Shown: one piece after another, positions 9,769-17,308 of the stretch
Numbering within the stretch: position 1 is the first letter of the stretch
Layout: each line of letters starts with the position of its first letter
Assembly: GCA_012719455.1 (NCBI GenBank)
Contig: JAAYAJ010000012.1
Location: forward strand, 1 to 34,622
Reading direction: 5' to 3'
Source: Acidobacteriota bacterium
GTDB taxonomy: Bacteria > Acidobacteriota > UBA6911
DNA: 34,622 bases
The notes under the pieces: model-generated
What the model was told of the DNA's origin: nothing
Seen by the model: the letters and a program-made list of their open reading frames with translations, nothing else
The model's database searches: none
Translations under genes and position numbers: made by a program

Positions 9769-11073
9769 TCAGCGTAGCGATTTGACGATGTCGTCGACGG
9801 TGGCAGAAATCTTCGGGTCTTTCTTGCGCAGGGAATCGATTTTGCGGATGGAGTGCAGCACGGTCGTGTGGTGCTTTCCCCCGAAATCCTTCCCGATCTG
9901 CGGCAACGACTGTTGAGTCAGCTCCTTGCAGATGTACATGGCGATCTGCCTGGGGAGCGCGATCGAGCGGGCGTTGCTCTTTGCCTTCAACTGGGCCGGC
10001 TTGAGGGAGAAGAAGGAGGCGACGGCGCGCATAATGGCGTCGGGGGAGACGGCGGCGTTCTCCTCGGTCGTGAAACCGCGCAGGACCTCCCGGGCGTAGT
10101 CGGTGTCAATGTCGGCCGGGTCCAGCCCGTCGAGCGACGCGCGGGCGGTCAACCGGGTCAGGGCCCCTTCCAGTTCGCGCACGTTGGAGCGGATTCCCCC
10201 GGCGATGAACAGGGCGACGTCGTCCTTCAGGTGGAAATTCTCCGCCTGCGCCTTTTTCCTGATAATGGCCAGCTTGGTTTCAAGATCGGGCGGCTGGATG
10301 TCGGCGATGAGGCCCCATTCGAAGCGCGAGTGGAGCCGCTCCTCCAGGGTGGGGATCTGCTTGGGGGGGCAGTCGCTCGTGATCACGATCTGTTTCTGGC
10401 CGTCGTACAGGGCGTTGAAGGTATGAAAAAACTCTTCCTGGGTCCGTTCCTTCCCCGCGATGAACTGGATGTCGTCCATGAGCAGAACGTCGATGTTCCG
10501 GTATTTCTTCCGGAACTGGATGGTGCGGTCGTAGCGGATGGCGTTGACCAGTTCGTTCATGAACCGTTCCGAGGACATGTAGGCCAGCCGGACGGAGCGG
10601 TTGCTCCCCTGGATCATGTTGCCGATGGCGTGCATCAGGTGCGTTTTACCCAGTCCCGCGCCCCCGTACAGGTAGAGAGGGTTGTAGGCCTTTGACGGGC
10701 GTTCCCCTACTGCGCGGGCGGCGGCATGGGCCAGCTGGTTGCTGCCGCCGACGACAAAGGTGTCGAAGGTGTATTTCGGAATCAGAAAAGGGTTGGATTC
10801 GGTCCCCTGGGGCTCCGGCTGCAGAGCGGCCGCCCCCGCGCTTTCGGCCCTGACCTCGAGCGAAAAAGTGGAGTGGTTCAGGGCTCCGGCCGTTTCAAGC
10901 AGGAGAGTGGAGTAATTTTCCAGCAACCCCTTGCGGAAACTCTCGGTGGGGACGGTCAGGCGCAGGACCCCGTGGTCGTTGCCGCGGTAGACGATGGGGC
11001 GGAACCAGGTTTCAAAACACTGGGGATTCAGGTGTTTTTCAACAGTAGCGAGGACCTGGTTCCAGAAATTCAT
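9769..11073 (-). CDS. dnaA: Chromosomal replication initiator protein DnaA
   Basis: A 434-residue AAA+ initiator that binds DnaA boxes and melts the origin. Domain I starts MNFWNQVLATVEKHL; a short linker covers about 75-95; the ATPase core has Walker A GGAGLGKT (137-144) and Walker B LLMDD (197-201), and a sensor region with NVRELEGAL (297-305). Domain IV carries the box-binding signature FGGKHHTTVLHS (397-408). His401 replaces the aspartate usually found there (GG(R/K)DHTT). The start at ATG 11073 gives a normal DnaA N-terminus; the in-frame GTG at 11127 lies inside a DnaA box and would add 18 unrelated residues. No strong Shine-Dalgarno is visible. Confidence 0.97.
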   Translation of the reverse strand: MNFWNQVLATVEKHLNPQCFETWFRPIVYRGNDHGVLRLTVPTESFRKGLLENYSTLLLETAGALNHSTFSLEVRAESAGAAALQPEPQGTESNPFLIPKYTFDTFVVGGSNQLAHAAARAVGERPSKAYNPLYLYGGAGLGKTHLMHAIGNMIQGSNRSVRLAYMSSERFMNELVNAIRYDRTIQFRKKYRNIDVLLMDDIQFIAGKERTQEEFFHTFNALYDGQKQIVITSDCPPKQIPTLEERLHSRFEWGLIADIQPPDLETKLAIIRKKAQAENFHLKDDVALFIAGGIRSNVRELEGALTRLTARASLDGLDPADIDTDYAREVLRGFTTEENAAVSPDAIMRAVASFFSLKPAQLKAKSNARSIALPRQIAMYICKELTQQSLPQIGKDFGGKHHTTVLHSIRKIDSLRKKDPKISATVDDIVKSLR

Positions 11074-11444
11074 AGTTAACCCAAACGCGGGGAGAGATTT
11101 CAGCCGCAGTGCAAATCTGTTTTCCACAGGTGTGGAAAACCTGTGGAAAACAGACAGACAACCCCCAACAGCGACGGTATGACCCGTTGCGCCGTCCCTG
11201 AAACATTGAATGTCAGGATTTCGGTGGTGTCGTTGTTCTCAACAACGGAGCGAACATTAACACACGGTTAAGAACACATTCAACAAAAAAAACGGGTGGT
11301 TTTCCCAAAATTGTTTTTTACTTGAAAACCCAGTAAAAATGCGGTTGCAAGGTCCCCCATCGGTTCCGGATGCGGAAAAACAAAGGACAAAAAAATGCTT
11401 GCATAAATACAATGTCCTATAATACTCCACATAGGATATTATAT
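11074..11444. promoter_or_regulatory. dnaA upstream region with a second DnaA-box cluster and several palindromes
   Basis: This gene-free stretch holds three exact TTTTCCACA boxes, one forward (11120-11128) and two reverse (11139-11131, 11150-11142). The first two form a 10-bp palindrome with a 2-nt centre (11119-11140), 46 bp before the dnaA start. Farther up are perfect inverted repeats CGTTGTT/AACAACG (11231-11247), TTAAC/GTTAA (11257-11271), TTTTTAC/GTAAAAA (11315-11339) and TCCTAT/ATAGGA (11415-11436), plus AT-rich DNA at 11380-11450. DnaA self-repression and a second origin half are both plausible. The dnaA promoter is not obvious; TTGAAT-18-TAATGT (minus strand, about 11280-11251) is a weak candidate. 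Confidence 0.7.
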
Positions 11445-11475
11445 AAAAAAAGGCTGCTCCGGCCGTCCTCGGAGC
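11445..11475 (-). terminator. Intrinsic terminator of the rpsA-sppA-hup-HIT operon
   Basis: On the minus strand GCTCCG (11475-11470), an 8-nt loop and CGGAGC (11461-11456) form a 6-bp GC stem, followed 4 nt later by seven T residues (11451-11445). It lies about 50 nt after the HIT gene stop and separates that operon from dnaA. Confidence 0.75.
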
Positions 11476-11526
11476 GAAACACCCGGTCGGGTCAAGGCAT
11501 GGGGCGGGGGGACCGGGGGAAACGGC

Positions 11527-12015
11527 TCAAAGCGACCGGAAGTGGGGGAGGAGGCGTTCGTAGGTCCGCGGCAACTCTTCGGGAAGGACGCGGGTCTCAC
11601 CCACGATCGAGATGAAATTCGCATCACCCGTCCAGCGGGGCACGACATGCATGTGGAGGTGGTGTTCGACGCCGGCCCCGGCCGAGCGGCCGAGGTTGAG
11701 CCCGATGTTGAACCCGTCGGGAGCATATTCGAGCCGGAGGGCGTGCTCGCAGCGGCGGGCGAGATCGATCATTTCATGGAGTTCTTCGGGGCGGGCGTCC
11801 TCCAAGAGCCGGATGTGGCGGTTGGCCACCACCAGGAGGTGGCCCGAGCTGTAGGGGAAGAGGTTGAGCAGCACGAAGGCCGAGCGGCCGCGGTGGAGCA
11901 CGAAATGGTCGGGATCATGCTCCGCGTTCTCGAAGATCGGGCAGAAAACGCAGGACGAGGCCGCGTCGGCGCCGCGGATGTAGTCGAAACGCCAGGGAGT
12001 CCAGAGCCGGTCCAT
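11527..12015 (-). CDS. HIT-family hydrolase/phosphorylase
   Basis: A 162-residue histidine-triad protein. The triad HLHMHVVPRW is at residues 119-128, with His121 as the likely nucleophile acting on nucleoside phosphate esters. The N-terminus MDRLWTPWRFDYI, together with a CxxC pair (Cys22, Cys25), resembles the branch that includes diadenosine tetraphosphate phosphorylases/hydrolases. The ATG overlaps the HU stop codon by one base (TAATG), so translation is coupled. It is the last gene of the rpsA operon; an intrinsic terminator follows. Exact substrate cannot be told; Ap4A or AMP-linked compounds are family-based guesses. Confidence 0.88.
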   Translation of the reverse strand: MDRLWTPWRFDYIRGADAASSCVFCPIFENAEHDPDHFVLHRGRSAFVLLNLFPYSSGHLLVVANRHIRLLEDARPEELHEMIDLARRCEHALRLEYAPDGFNIGLNLGRSAGAGVEHHLHMHVVPRWTGDANFISIVGETRVLPEELPRTYERLLPHFRSL

Positions 12016-12290
12016 TACTGGTTCACGAGGTCCTTGATTTCCTTCCCCGGCTTGAAATAGGGCACCTTCTTGGCCGGGACGATGACGCTCGAGCCGGTCT
12101 TGGGGTTGCGCCCCTGGCGCGAGGCGCGGTGGCGGATCCGGAAGGAGCCGAAGCCGCGCAATTCCACCTTTTCCCCCCGCTGCAGCGATTCGGTGATGCT
12201 GTCGAGCACGGTCTGGACGATCACCTCGGCGTCTTTCTTGGTCAGTTCCGCTTCCTTGGCGACTTCTTCGACTAATTCAGCTTTGGTCAT
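12015..12290 (-). CDS. hup: HU/IHF-family DNA-binding protein
   Basis: A 91-residue nucleoid protein that bends DNA as a dimer. It has the helical start MTKAELVEEVA, the central ELRGFGSFRIRHR and the beta-arm motif GRNPKTG (60-66), whose proline 63 intercalates in the minor groove. Length and sequence fit HU or IHF-beta; a single homologue does not let me decide between them. GGAG overlaps the sppA stop just upstream of the ATG. Placement beside rpsA and near oriC is common in several phyla, and HU-type proteins assist DnaA at origins. Confidence 0.93.
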   Translation of the reverse strand: MTKAELVEEVAKEAELTKKDAEVIVQTVLDSITESLQRGEKVELRGFGSFRIRHRASRQGRNPKTGSSVIVPAKKVPYFKPGKEIKDLVNQ

Positions 12291-12296
12291 GACGTT

Positions 12297-13217
12297 CTAT
12301 CTCCAGAGATATTCAAACCGGATGTGCGATTGCGAACGGTTCGCGTCGAGCGGGAGCGCACTTTTGGCGTCGCCCAACACGACGTCGAGCACGGAGAATT
12401 TCTTTCTTGGCGGTTTCAGGAGTTTCGGGGCGCCCGTTATCCCCCCGAGCTTCGCCGCGGCGTCGACGGCGTCCTGGTAGGTTCCGATCTCGTCGATCAG
12501 GTGGTTCTCGTGCGCCTCCTGCCCCGTGAAGACCCGTCCGTCGGCCAGGCGGCGGATTTCTTCCTCGGGTAGGTTGCGCCCCCGGGCGACATCGGCGACA
12601 AACTGGCCGTACATGTCATCGATCAGCGCCTGGAAGTAGGCCTTTTCCTCTTTCGTCATCGGGCGTGAGCCGCTCCCGGCGTCTTTGAGCTCCCCGCTCT
12701 TGATGACCACGTCCTGCATCCGGGCCCAGCGCAGGAGATCGCCGTAGTTGTACCACTGGGCGATCACCCCGATGCTCCCGGTGATGGTCCCCCGGTTGGC
12801 GAAAATCCGGTCGGAGGCGCAGGCGACGTAGTAGCCGCCGGAGGCTGCCACCGACGCCATGCTGACCACCACCTTCTTGCCCGATTCCGCGCGGAACTTC
12901 CGGATGGCCTCGAAGATCTCCTGGGTGGCGGCGACCCCCCCGCCGGGACTGTCGATGCGCACCACGACCGCCCGGACCCCCGGGCGGTTGCCGTAATCCT
13001 CGAGCTGCTCGACGAACTCCCGGGAATCGGTGATCGTTCCGGTCAGCTCGAGGGCGGCCAGCTGGTTGGAAGAAAGGGAGAGGCCGGGGGTTCCCCCGGC
13101 CTTGAACATCACGGCCAGGGCCAGGAAACAAAGGACGAGGAAGAAAAGGCCCCCTCCTCCCAGGATGATCCAGAGCAACAGGTTGGATCGTTTCCGTTTC
13201 TGTGCCATCTCCACCAT
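12297..13217 (-). CDS. sppA: Signal peptide peptidase SppA (short form)
   Basis: A 306-residue membrane-bound serine protease that degrades cleaved signal peptides. One N-terminal transmembrane helix spans about residues 13-37, after a basic KRKR segment. The ClpP-like fold carries RIDSPGGG (87-94). The catalytic serine is Ser126 in SVAASGGYY, and the general base is Lys178 in SGELKD, matching the Ser/Lys pair of the Bacillus-type enzyme. Length matches the single-domain family, not the 67-kDa E. coli protein. It starts 11 bp after rpsA stops. The Shine-Dalgarno is weak; the ATG three codons later (13208) is also possible. Confidence 0.93.
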   Translation of the reverse strand: MVEMAQKRKRSNLLLWIILGGGGLFFLVLCFLALAVMFKAGGTPGLSLSSNQLAALELTGTITDSREFVEQLEDYGNRPGVRAVVVRIDSPGGGVAATQEIFEAIRKFRAESGKKVVVSMASVAASGGYYVACASDRIFANRGTITGSIGVIAQWYNYGDLLRWARMQDVVIKSGELKDAGSGSRPMTKEEKAYFQALIDDMYGQFVADVARGRNLPEEEIRRLADGRVFTGQEAHENHLIDEIGTYQDAVDAAAKLGGITGAPKLLKPPRKKFSVLDVVLGDAKSALPLDANRSQSHIRFEYLWR

Positions 13218-13228
13218 ATAAAGTCCGG

Positions 13229-14980
13229 CTATTCCTCTTCAGGTTCCGTTTCAGGTTCCGTTTTCTTGAAACGCTGAAGCTGCTCGCCCAGGCGTTCGCC
13301 CATCGAAGCGTTCCCCGAATCCGCGGAAGCCATGTAGGACGAGAACTCCACCCGCGGTTCGTCCTCTTTCATCGCCTTGAGGCTCAAGCCGATCTTCTTC
13401 TCCTGAAGGCTCAACTTGATGATCCGCATCTCGATTTCCTGGCCGATGTTGAGGAACTCGGTCGGCCTCTCCACGTGCTTCTCGTCCAGCTCCGAAACGT
13501 GGCACAGCCCCTCGATCCCCTCTTCCAGTTCCATGAAGGCGCCGAAATTGGTCATCCGGACCACGCGGCCGTTCACGATGTCCCCCACCTTGTGGCGGCT
13601 GAACCAGTCCTCCCAGTGATCGGGCTCCAGCTGCTTGATCCCGAGCGAGAGCTTCTGGTTGGGGGCGTCGATGCTCAGGATCACCGCCTGGACGTCATCA
13701 CCTTTTTTCAGCACTTCCGAGGGGTGCTTGACCCGCTTGGTCCAGGAGATATCCGATACGTGCACCAGGCCGTCGATCCCCTCCTCCACCTCGACGAAGG
13801 CGCCGAAATCGGTGATGTTGCGCACTTTTCCGGTGATGACGTCCCCCGGGGAGTACTGGGTCTCGATCACGTCCCAGGGATTCGGTTCGGTCTGCTTCAA
13901 CCCGAGCGAGATGCGGCGGGAGTCCACGTCGATGTCGAGCACCACGGTTTCGACCTCGTCCCCCACGTTGAGGATCTTGGAAGGGTGCTTGACCCGCTTG
14001 TTCCAGGTCATTTCCGAGATGTGGATCAGCCCCTCGACCCCCGGTTCCAGTTCGATGAAAGCGCCGTAGTCGGTCAAGCTGACGACCTTGCCCGGAACAC
14101 GCAGGTTCTTGGGGTAGCGCATGTCGGCGGCAAGCCAGGGGTCTTGCGAAAGCTGCTTGTAGCCGAGCGACACGCGGCCGTCCTCGCGGGTGAACTTGAT
14201 CACCTTGACCGTGACGTTGTCCCCCACGTTGAAGAGTTCGGAGGGGTGGTTGACGCGGCCCCACGACATGTCGGTGATGTGGAGCAGACCGTCCACGCCC
14301 CCCAGGTCGATGAAGGCGCCGTAGTCGGTGATGTTCTTGACCACGCCGTCCATGATCTTGCCGTTTTCGAGGATCTCCAGGGTCTTGGCCCTTTCTTCCT
14401 TCAACGATTCCTCGAGGACGGCCTTGCGCGAGAGGACGATGTTCCCGCGCTTCTTGTTCACCTTGATCACGCGCATCTCGAACTCTTCGCCGCGGAGGCT
14501 GTCGAGGTTGCGCACGGGGCGCACGTCGATCTGCGAACCGGGGAGGAATGCACGGACGCCGATGTCCACCGCCAGCCCGCCCTTGATCCGTTCGATCACG
14601 CGTCCCTTGACCACGTTCCCCTCGCGGTAGGCGCGCTCGATCTCGTCCCAGATCTTCATCCGCTCGGCCTTTTCGCGCGACAGCACGACGTGGCCGCGCG
14701 AGTCCTCGGTCTGTTCGAGGAAAACGTCGACGACGTCCCCTACCTGGACCGACACTTCGCCGTGCTCGTCCAAGAACTGCTCGAGCGGGATGATTCCTTC
14801 GGACTTGAACCCGACATCAACGATGACGCTGGTTCCGGTCACCGCGATGACCTTGCCCCGGATGACCTCCCCTTCGGAAAAGGTCTGGGTCCTGTCTTCA
14901 TACGCAGCCAGGAGAGACTCGAAAGAGGGCTCTTCCTCTCGGGCGCCGTTTACGGGCTGCGTTTCATTAACGTCTGACAT
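13229..14980 (-). CDS. rpsA: 30S ribosomal protein bS1
   Basis: A 583-residue protein with six S1/OB RNA-binding repeats at about 37-103, 121-187, 207-275, 294-363, 379-448 and 466-535. The repeats show the typical ITDYGAFIDL, GLLHITDMSW and VGDxVxVKVI pattern; the first two are divergent and bind the ribosome, as in other S1 proteins. It lets the 30S subunit load structured mRNA. The C-terminal tail is low complexity (ETEPETEP-like repeats) and acidic. GGAGGAATGA precedes the ATG. It is the first gene of rpsA-sppA-hup-HIT. The leader of about 170 nt could carry the autoregulation known for S1. Confidence 0.97.
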   Translation of the reverse strand: MSDVNETQPVNGAREEEPSFESLLAAYEDRTQTFSEGEVIRGKVIAVTGTSVIVDVGFKSEGIIPLEQFLDEHGEVSVQVGDVVDVFLEQTEDSRGHVVLSREKAERMKIWDEIERAYREGNVVKGRVIERIKGGLAVDIGVRAFLPGSQIDVRPVRNLDSLRGEEFEMRVIKVNKKRGNIVLSRKAVLEESLKEERAKTLEILENGKIMDGVVKNITDYGAFIDLGGVDGLLHITDMSWGRVNHPSELFNVGDNVTVKVIKFTREDGRVSLGYKQLSQDPWLAADMRYPKNLRVPGKVVSLTDYGAFIELEPGVEGLIHISEMTWNKRVKHPSKILNVGDEVETVVLDIDVDSRRISLGLKQTEPNPWDVIETQYSPGDVITGKVRNITDFGAFVEVEEGIDGLVHVSDISWTKRVKHPSEVLKKGDDVQAVILSIDAPNQKLSLGIKQLEPDHWEDWFSRHKVGDIVNGRVVRMTNFGAFMELEEGIEGLCHVSELDEKHVERPTEFLNIGQEIEMRIIKLSLQEKKIGLSLKAMKEDEPRVEFSSYMASADSGNASMGERLGEQLQRFKKTEPETEPEEE

Positions 14981-15158
14981 TCATTCCTCCTGAATTAGAT
15001 CCAGACCCCCGGAAGACAGGGGTGGGACCGGATATTTCTAAAGCGATGAGTGCGTGCGGGTATGGGACGGGCTTGGGCCCGCGCTCAGGAGTCCGATTCG
15101 AGTTGCGAGGCAACGGCAAAAGTCCACATCCCACGATCACGAGAGATATAAGAGAACC
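14981..15158 (-). promoter_or_regulatory. Long rpsA mRNA leader
   Basis: From the predicted start near 15152 to the rpsA ATG there are about 170 nt without a gene. Small hairpins are possible (CGGGC/GCCCG; ACCCC/GGGGT close to the Shine-Dalgarno). Long structured leaders upstream of rpsA are the site of S1 self-repression in other bacteria. That role here is inferred. The rest of the spacer up to 15354 holds only the rpsA promoter and the upstream region of the next gene. Confidence 0.4.
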
Positions 15159-15187
15159 AAATTAACCTTTAAGGTGCGCAATGTCAA
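15159..15187 (-). promoter_or_regulatory. rpsA operon promoter
   Basis: On the minus strand a perfect TTGACA (15187-15182), a 17-bp spacer and TAATTT (15164-15159) form a strong sigma-70-type promoter upstream of rpsA. It is the only good candidate in the divergent spacer. Confidence 0.75.
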
Positions 15188-15354
15188 GGTTTCGTCAAGC
15201 GCGGAGCGGGGAATTATCCGGCGGATTCCGGTTCACTCGTGGCCGGGAGGCGGCATAATGGGTGATTGCCTGGAGGTCGAGCCGGATGCCTCTCGCTCCA
15301 GGGGTAGTGGAGGCCGGTTTTGTGCTATAACAACGTGGGGGGGGGTGAGCGGCC

Positions 15355-16194
15355 ATGAACGGGATACCGGTACTGCACGTGGAAGCGGACTCGATCGGGC
15401 GCGGGTGGGAAGAGTCGCTCCTGGCGCTCTACCGGGAGGGGGCCATGGTCCGCACCCAGTACGACCGGGAGGGGGACCCCCCGAGCCGTGACTGCACGAT
15501 GATCCTCACCATCGGCGATCCGCTCACCGAGCCGATGATCCACAGGGATTTCCCCGGCGGACCGGTCGAACTGCAGGAATACGTGATGGAGGTGTGCGAA
15601 GGGATCAAGGACCACCTGGTCCGCGACCCGGACGACCCCGAAGACACGCGCTGGGACTACACGTACCACCAGCGTCTCTTTGCCTACGCCACCCCCGCGG
15701 GCGGGCCGTTCGACCAGATCGAGGCGATGTGCCGCAGCCTGGCGGAGGTCTCCTACTCGCGCAGGGCCCAGGCCATCACCTGGCAGGTCGGCGCCGACAA
15801 CGACTGCTTCGACCCCCCCTGCCTGCAGAGCCTGTGGTGCCGGATCACGGAAGGGGAGGGGGGACGGCAGCTCAGCATGAACGCGCGCTTCCGGTCCAAC
15901 GACGCCTACCGGGCCGCCTTCATGAATATTTTCGCCCTGGTCTGGCTGCAGAAGCTCATGGCGGATCGGATCGGGCGGATGACCGGGGAGCCGCTGGGGG
16001 TGGGGCGCTACTGCCACATGGCCGACAGCTACCACATCTACGGCTCCAACATCCGGGAGTTCGAGACGCGCTTTCTCGGCGCGCTCGAGAAGCGGACGTT
16101 CGCGGAGCGGACGATGCGCTACGACGAGGTGCGCGAAATGATGGAGGAGGCGCGCCCCGACATTCTCGCCAAGGCCGCCCGCATGGGGCGCTAG
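15355..16194 (+). CDS. Divergent thymidylate-synthase-fold protein
   Basis: 279 residues that I align with thymidylate synthase (ThyA) through its catalytic core. PPCLQSLW has the nucleophile Cys156; FRSNDAYRAAFMNI at 179-192 matches the RSxDxxLGLPFNI segment, with Arg180, Asp183 and Asn191 conserved; DSYHIYGSN at 224-232 matches the DTHLYSNH segment, with His227 and Tyr229. The active-site Cys, Arg, Asp, Asn, His and Tyr thus all survive, while PPCH becomes PPCL and the rest is highly diverged. It could be the genome's thymidylate synthase or another pyrimidine C5-methyl- or hydroxymethyltransferase. A GGGGTGAG run 7 nt upstream may be its Shine-Dalgarno. It starts a rightward gene block. 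Confidence 0.75.
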   Translation: MNGIPVLHVEADSIGRGWEESLLALYREGAMVRTQYDREGDPPSRDCTMILTIGDPLTEPMIHRDFPGGPVELQEYVMEVCEGIKDHLVRDPDDPEDTRWDYTYHQRLFAYATPAGGPFDQIEAMCRSLAEVSYSRRAQAITWQVGADNDCFDPPCLQSLWCRITEGEGGRQLSMNARFRSNDAYRAAFMNIFALVWLQKLMADRIGRMTGEPLGVGRYCHMADSYHIYGSNIREFETRFLGALEKRTFAERTMRYDEVREMMEEARPDILAKAARMGR

Positions 16195-16220
16195 GGCGCC
16201 GGGGCGTCCGGCAAATTCGC

Positions 16221-16249
16221 TTGACAGCCCGCGGCCGGCTGCTTATGGT
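16221..16249 (+). promoter_or_regulatory. Promoter upstream of the PanE-type gene
   Basis: Perfect TTGACA (16221-16226), 17-bp spacer, TATGGT (16244-16249). Transcription would start near 16256, giving a leader of about 35 nt before the ATG at 16291. It could drive the panE-type, D-component and activator genes as one unit, separate from the preceding gene. Confidence 0.7.
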
Positions 16250-16290
16250 TTTTGCTATTGATGCCGACGGCATCCGCTCAGGATTACATT

Positions 16291-17250
16291 ATGTCCAGAA
16301 CCATTGCCATCGTGGGCGCCGGGCCGATCGGCGGCATCCTGGCCGCATACCTGGTTTCGGCCGGCCACGAAGTTGCCGTGGTGGATAGCTGGAAGGAGCA
16401 CCTCGAACGCGTCCGGGCGGAGGGGCTTTGCATCACCACCGGGCGGGAGGAGGTCCGGGCGCGCCCCGCGCGGGTGCACGCCTCCATCCGGGAGCTGGAG
16501 CTGGACGAGAGGATGCCTGAATTCGTCTTCGTCTGCACCAAGGCTTCGAGCATCGGGGAGGTTTTGGACGGCATCGGACCCCGGGTGCGCGCCTCGGGCG
16601 CCGTCTTCGTCTCCTTCCAGAACGGCATCGACACCGAAGCGGGGATGGCCGAGCGGTTGGGGAAGGGTCGGGTCCTGCGCGGCGTGGTCCACTACGCCGG
16701 GGTGCTCACCGCGCCCGGGGAGATCCGGGAAAGCTTCTTGAACCCCCCCAACTACCTGGGGTGGCTCGATCCCGGCGCCGAGGCCTCCTGCCGGGACGCG
16801 GCCGGGGTGCTTACCGCGGCGGGCCTGCAGACGGAGGCGACGGGGGAGATCCAGCACCGCGCCTGGCGCAAGACCGTTTTCAACACCTGCATCATGGCGG
16901 TGTCGGCCGTGACCGGGCTCAACATGCAGGAGATCATGAGGTTCCCCCCGACGGAGCGCCTGGCCGACGGGCTGCTCGAAGAATCGATCGCGGTCGCCGC
17001 CGCCCGCGGTTTCGACTTCGGCCCCGGCTTCGCGGAGCAGGTGCGGGAGTTCCACCGCCACATCGGGCCGCACCGGCCGTCGATGCTGGCGGACATCGAG
17101 CACGGCCGCCGGACCGAGAACGCCTTCCTGGTCCGGCGCATCGCCGAATACGCGGATCTCGAAGGGGTCCCCGCCCCGCTGCACCATACCCTGGCGGCGG
17201 TGATCGAAGGGCTGGAACTGAGGGGCCGGCGCCCACAGCCGGAATTTTGA
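16291..17250 (+). CDS. Ketopantoate reductase family protein (PanE/ApbA)
   Basis: A 319-residue NADPH-dependent 2-dehydropantoate 2-reductase homologue; the classical enzyme makes pantoate for coenzyme A. The Rossmann motif IVGAGPIGG is at 7-15. The catalytic Lys194 lies in AWRKTVFN, and SMLADIEHGRRTE (264-276) has the conserved serine and Glu276. Cofactor and catalytic residues are therefore intact. The start is ATG 16291, with CAGGA about 8 nt upstream; an in-frame TTG at 16252 would add 13 residues before the Rossmann strand. It lies 58 bp before the dehydratase-like gene. Several PanE paralogues act on other 2-keto acids, so the precise substrate is open. A 2-keto-acid reductase beside a 2-hydroxyacyl-CoA dehydratase homologue is suggestive. 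Confidence 0.85.
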   Translation: MSRTIAIVGAGPIGGILAAYLVSAGHEVAVVDSWKEHLERVRAEGLCITTGREEVRARPARVHASIRELELDERMPEFVFVCTKASSIGEVLDGIGPRVRASGAVFVSFQNGIDTEAGMAERLGKGRVLRGVVHYAGVLTAPGEIRESFLNPPNYLGWLDPGAEASCRDAAGVLTAAGLQTEATGEIQHRAWRKTVFNTCIMAVSAVTGLNMQEIMRFPPTERLADGLLEESIAVAAARGFDFGPGFAEQVREFHRHIGPHRPSMLADIEHGRRTENAFLVRRIAEYADLEGVPAPLHHTLAAVIEGLELRGRRPQPEF

Positions 17251-17308
17251 CGACGGGACCGAAGTACCCGCTGAACTAACCCATTCAACCAACAGGAATT
17301 AGAGAGAG

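Noticed and set aside
11074-11127. Longer DnaA start at GTG 11127
   Set aside because: The GTG lies within a DnaA box and would add 18 residues with no match to DnaA domain I, while ATG 11073 gives a standard N-terminus.
11398-11423. Plus-strand promoter with TATAAT at 11418
   Set aside because: The -10 is perfect, but the nearest -35-like element (CTTGCA) has a 14-bp spacer and there is no rightward gene downstream; it lies in AT-rich DNA where such matches are common.
13202-14977. 591-codon plus-strand frame opposite rpsA
   Set aside because: A shadow of the repeated S1 domains; composition is His/Asp/Val rich and it has no plausible ribosome site or family match.
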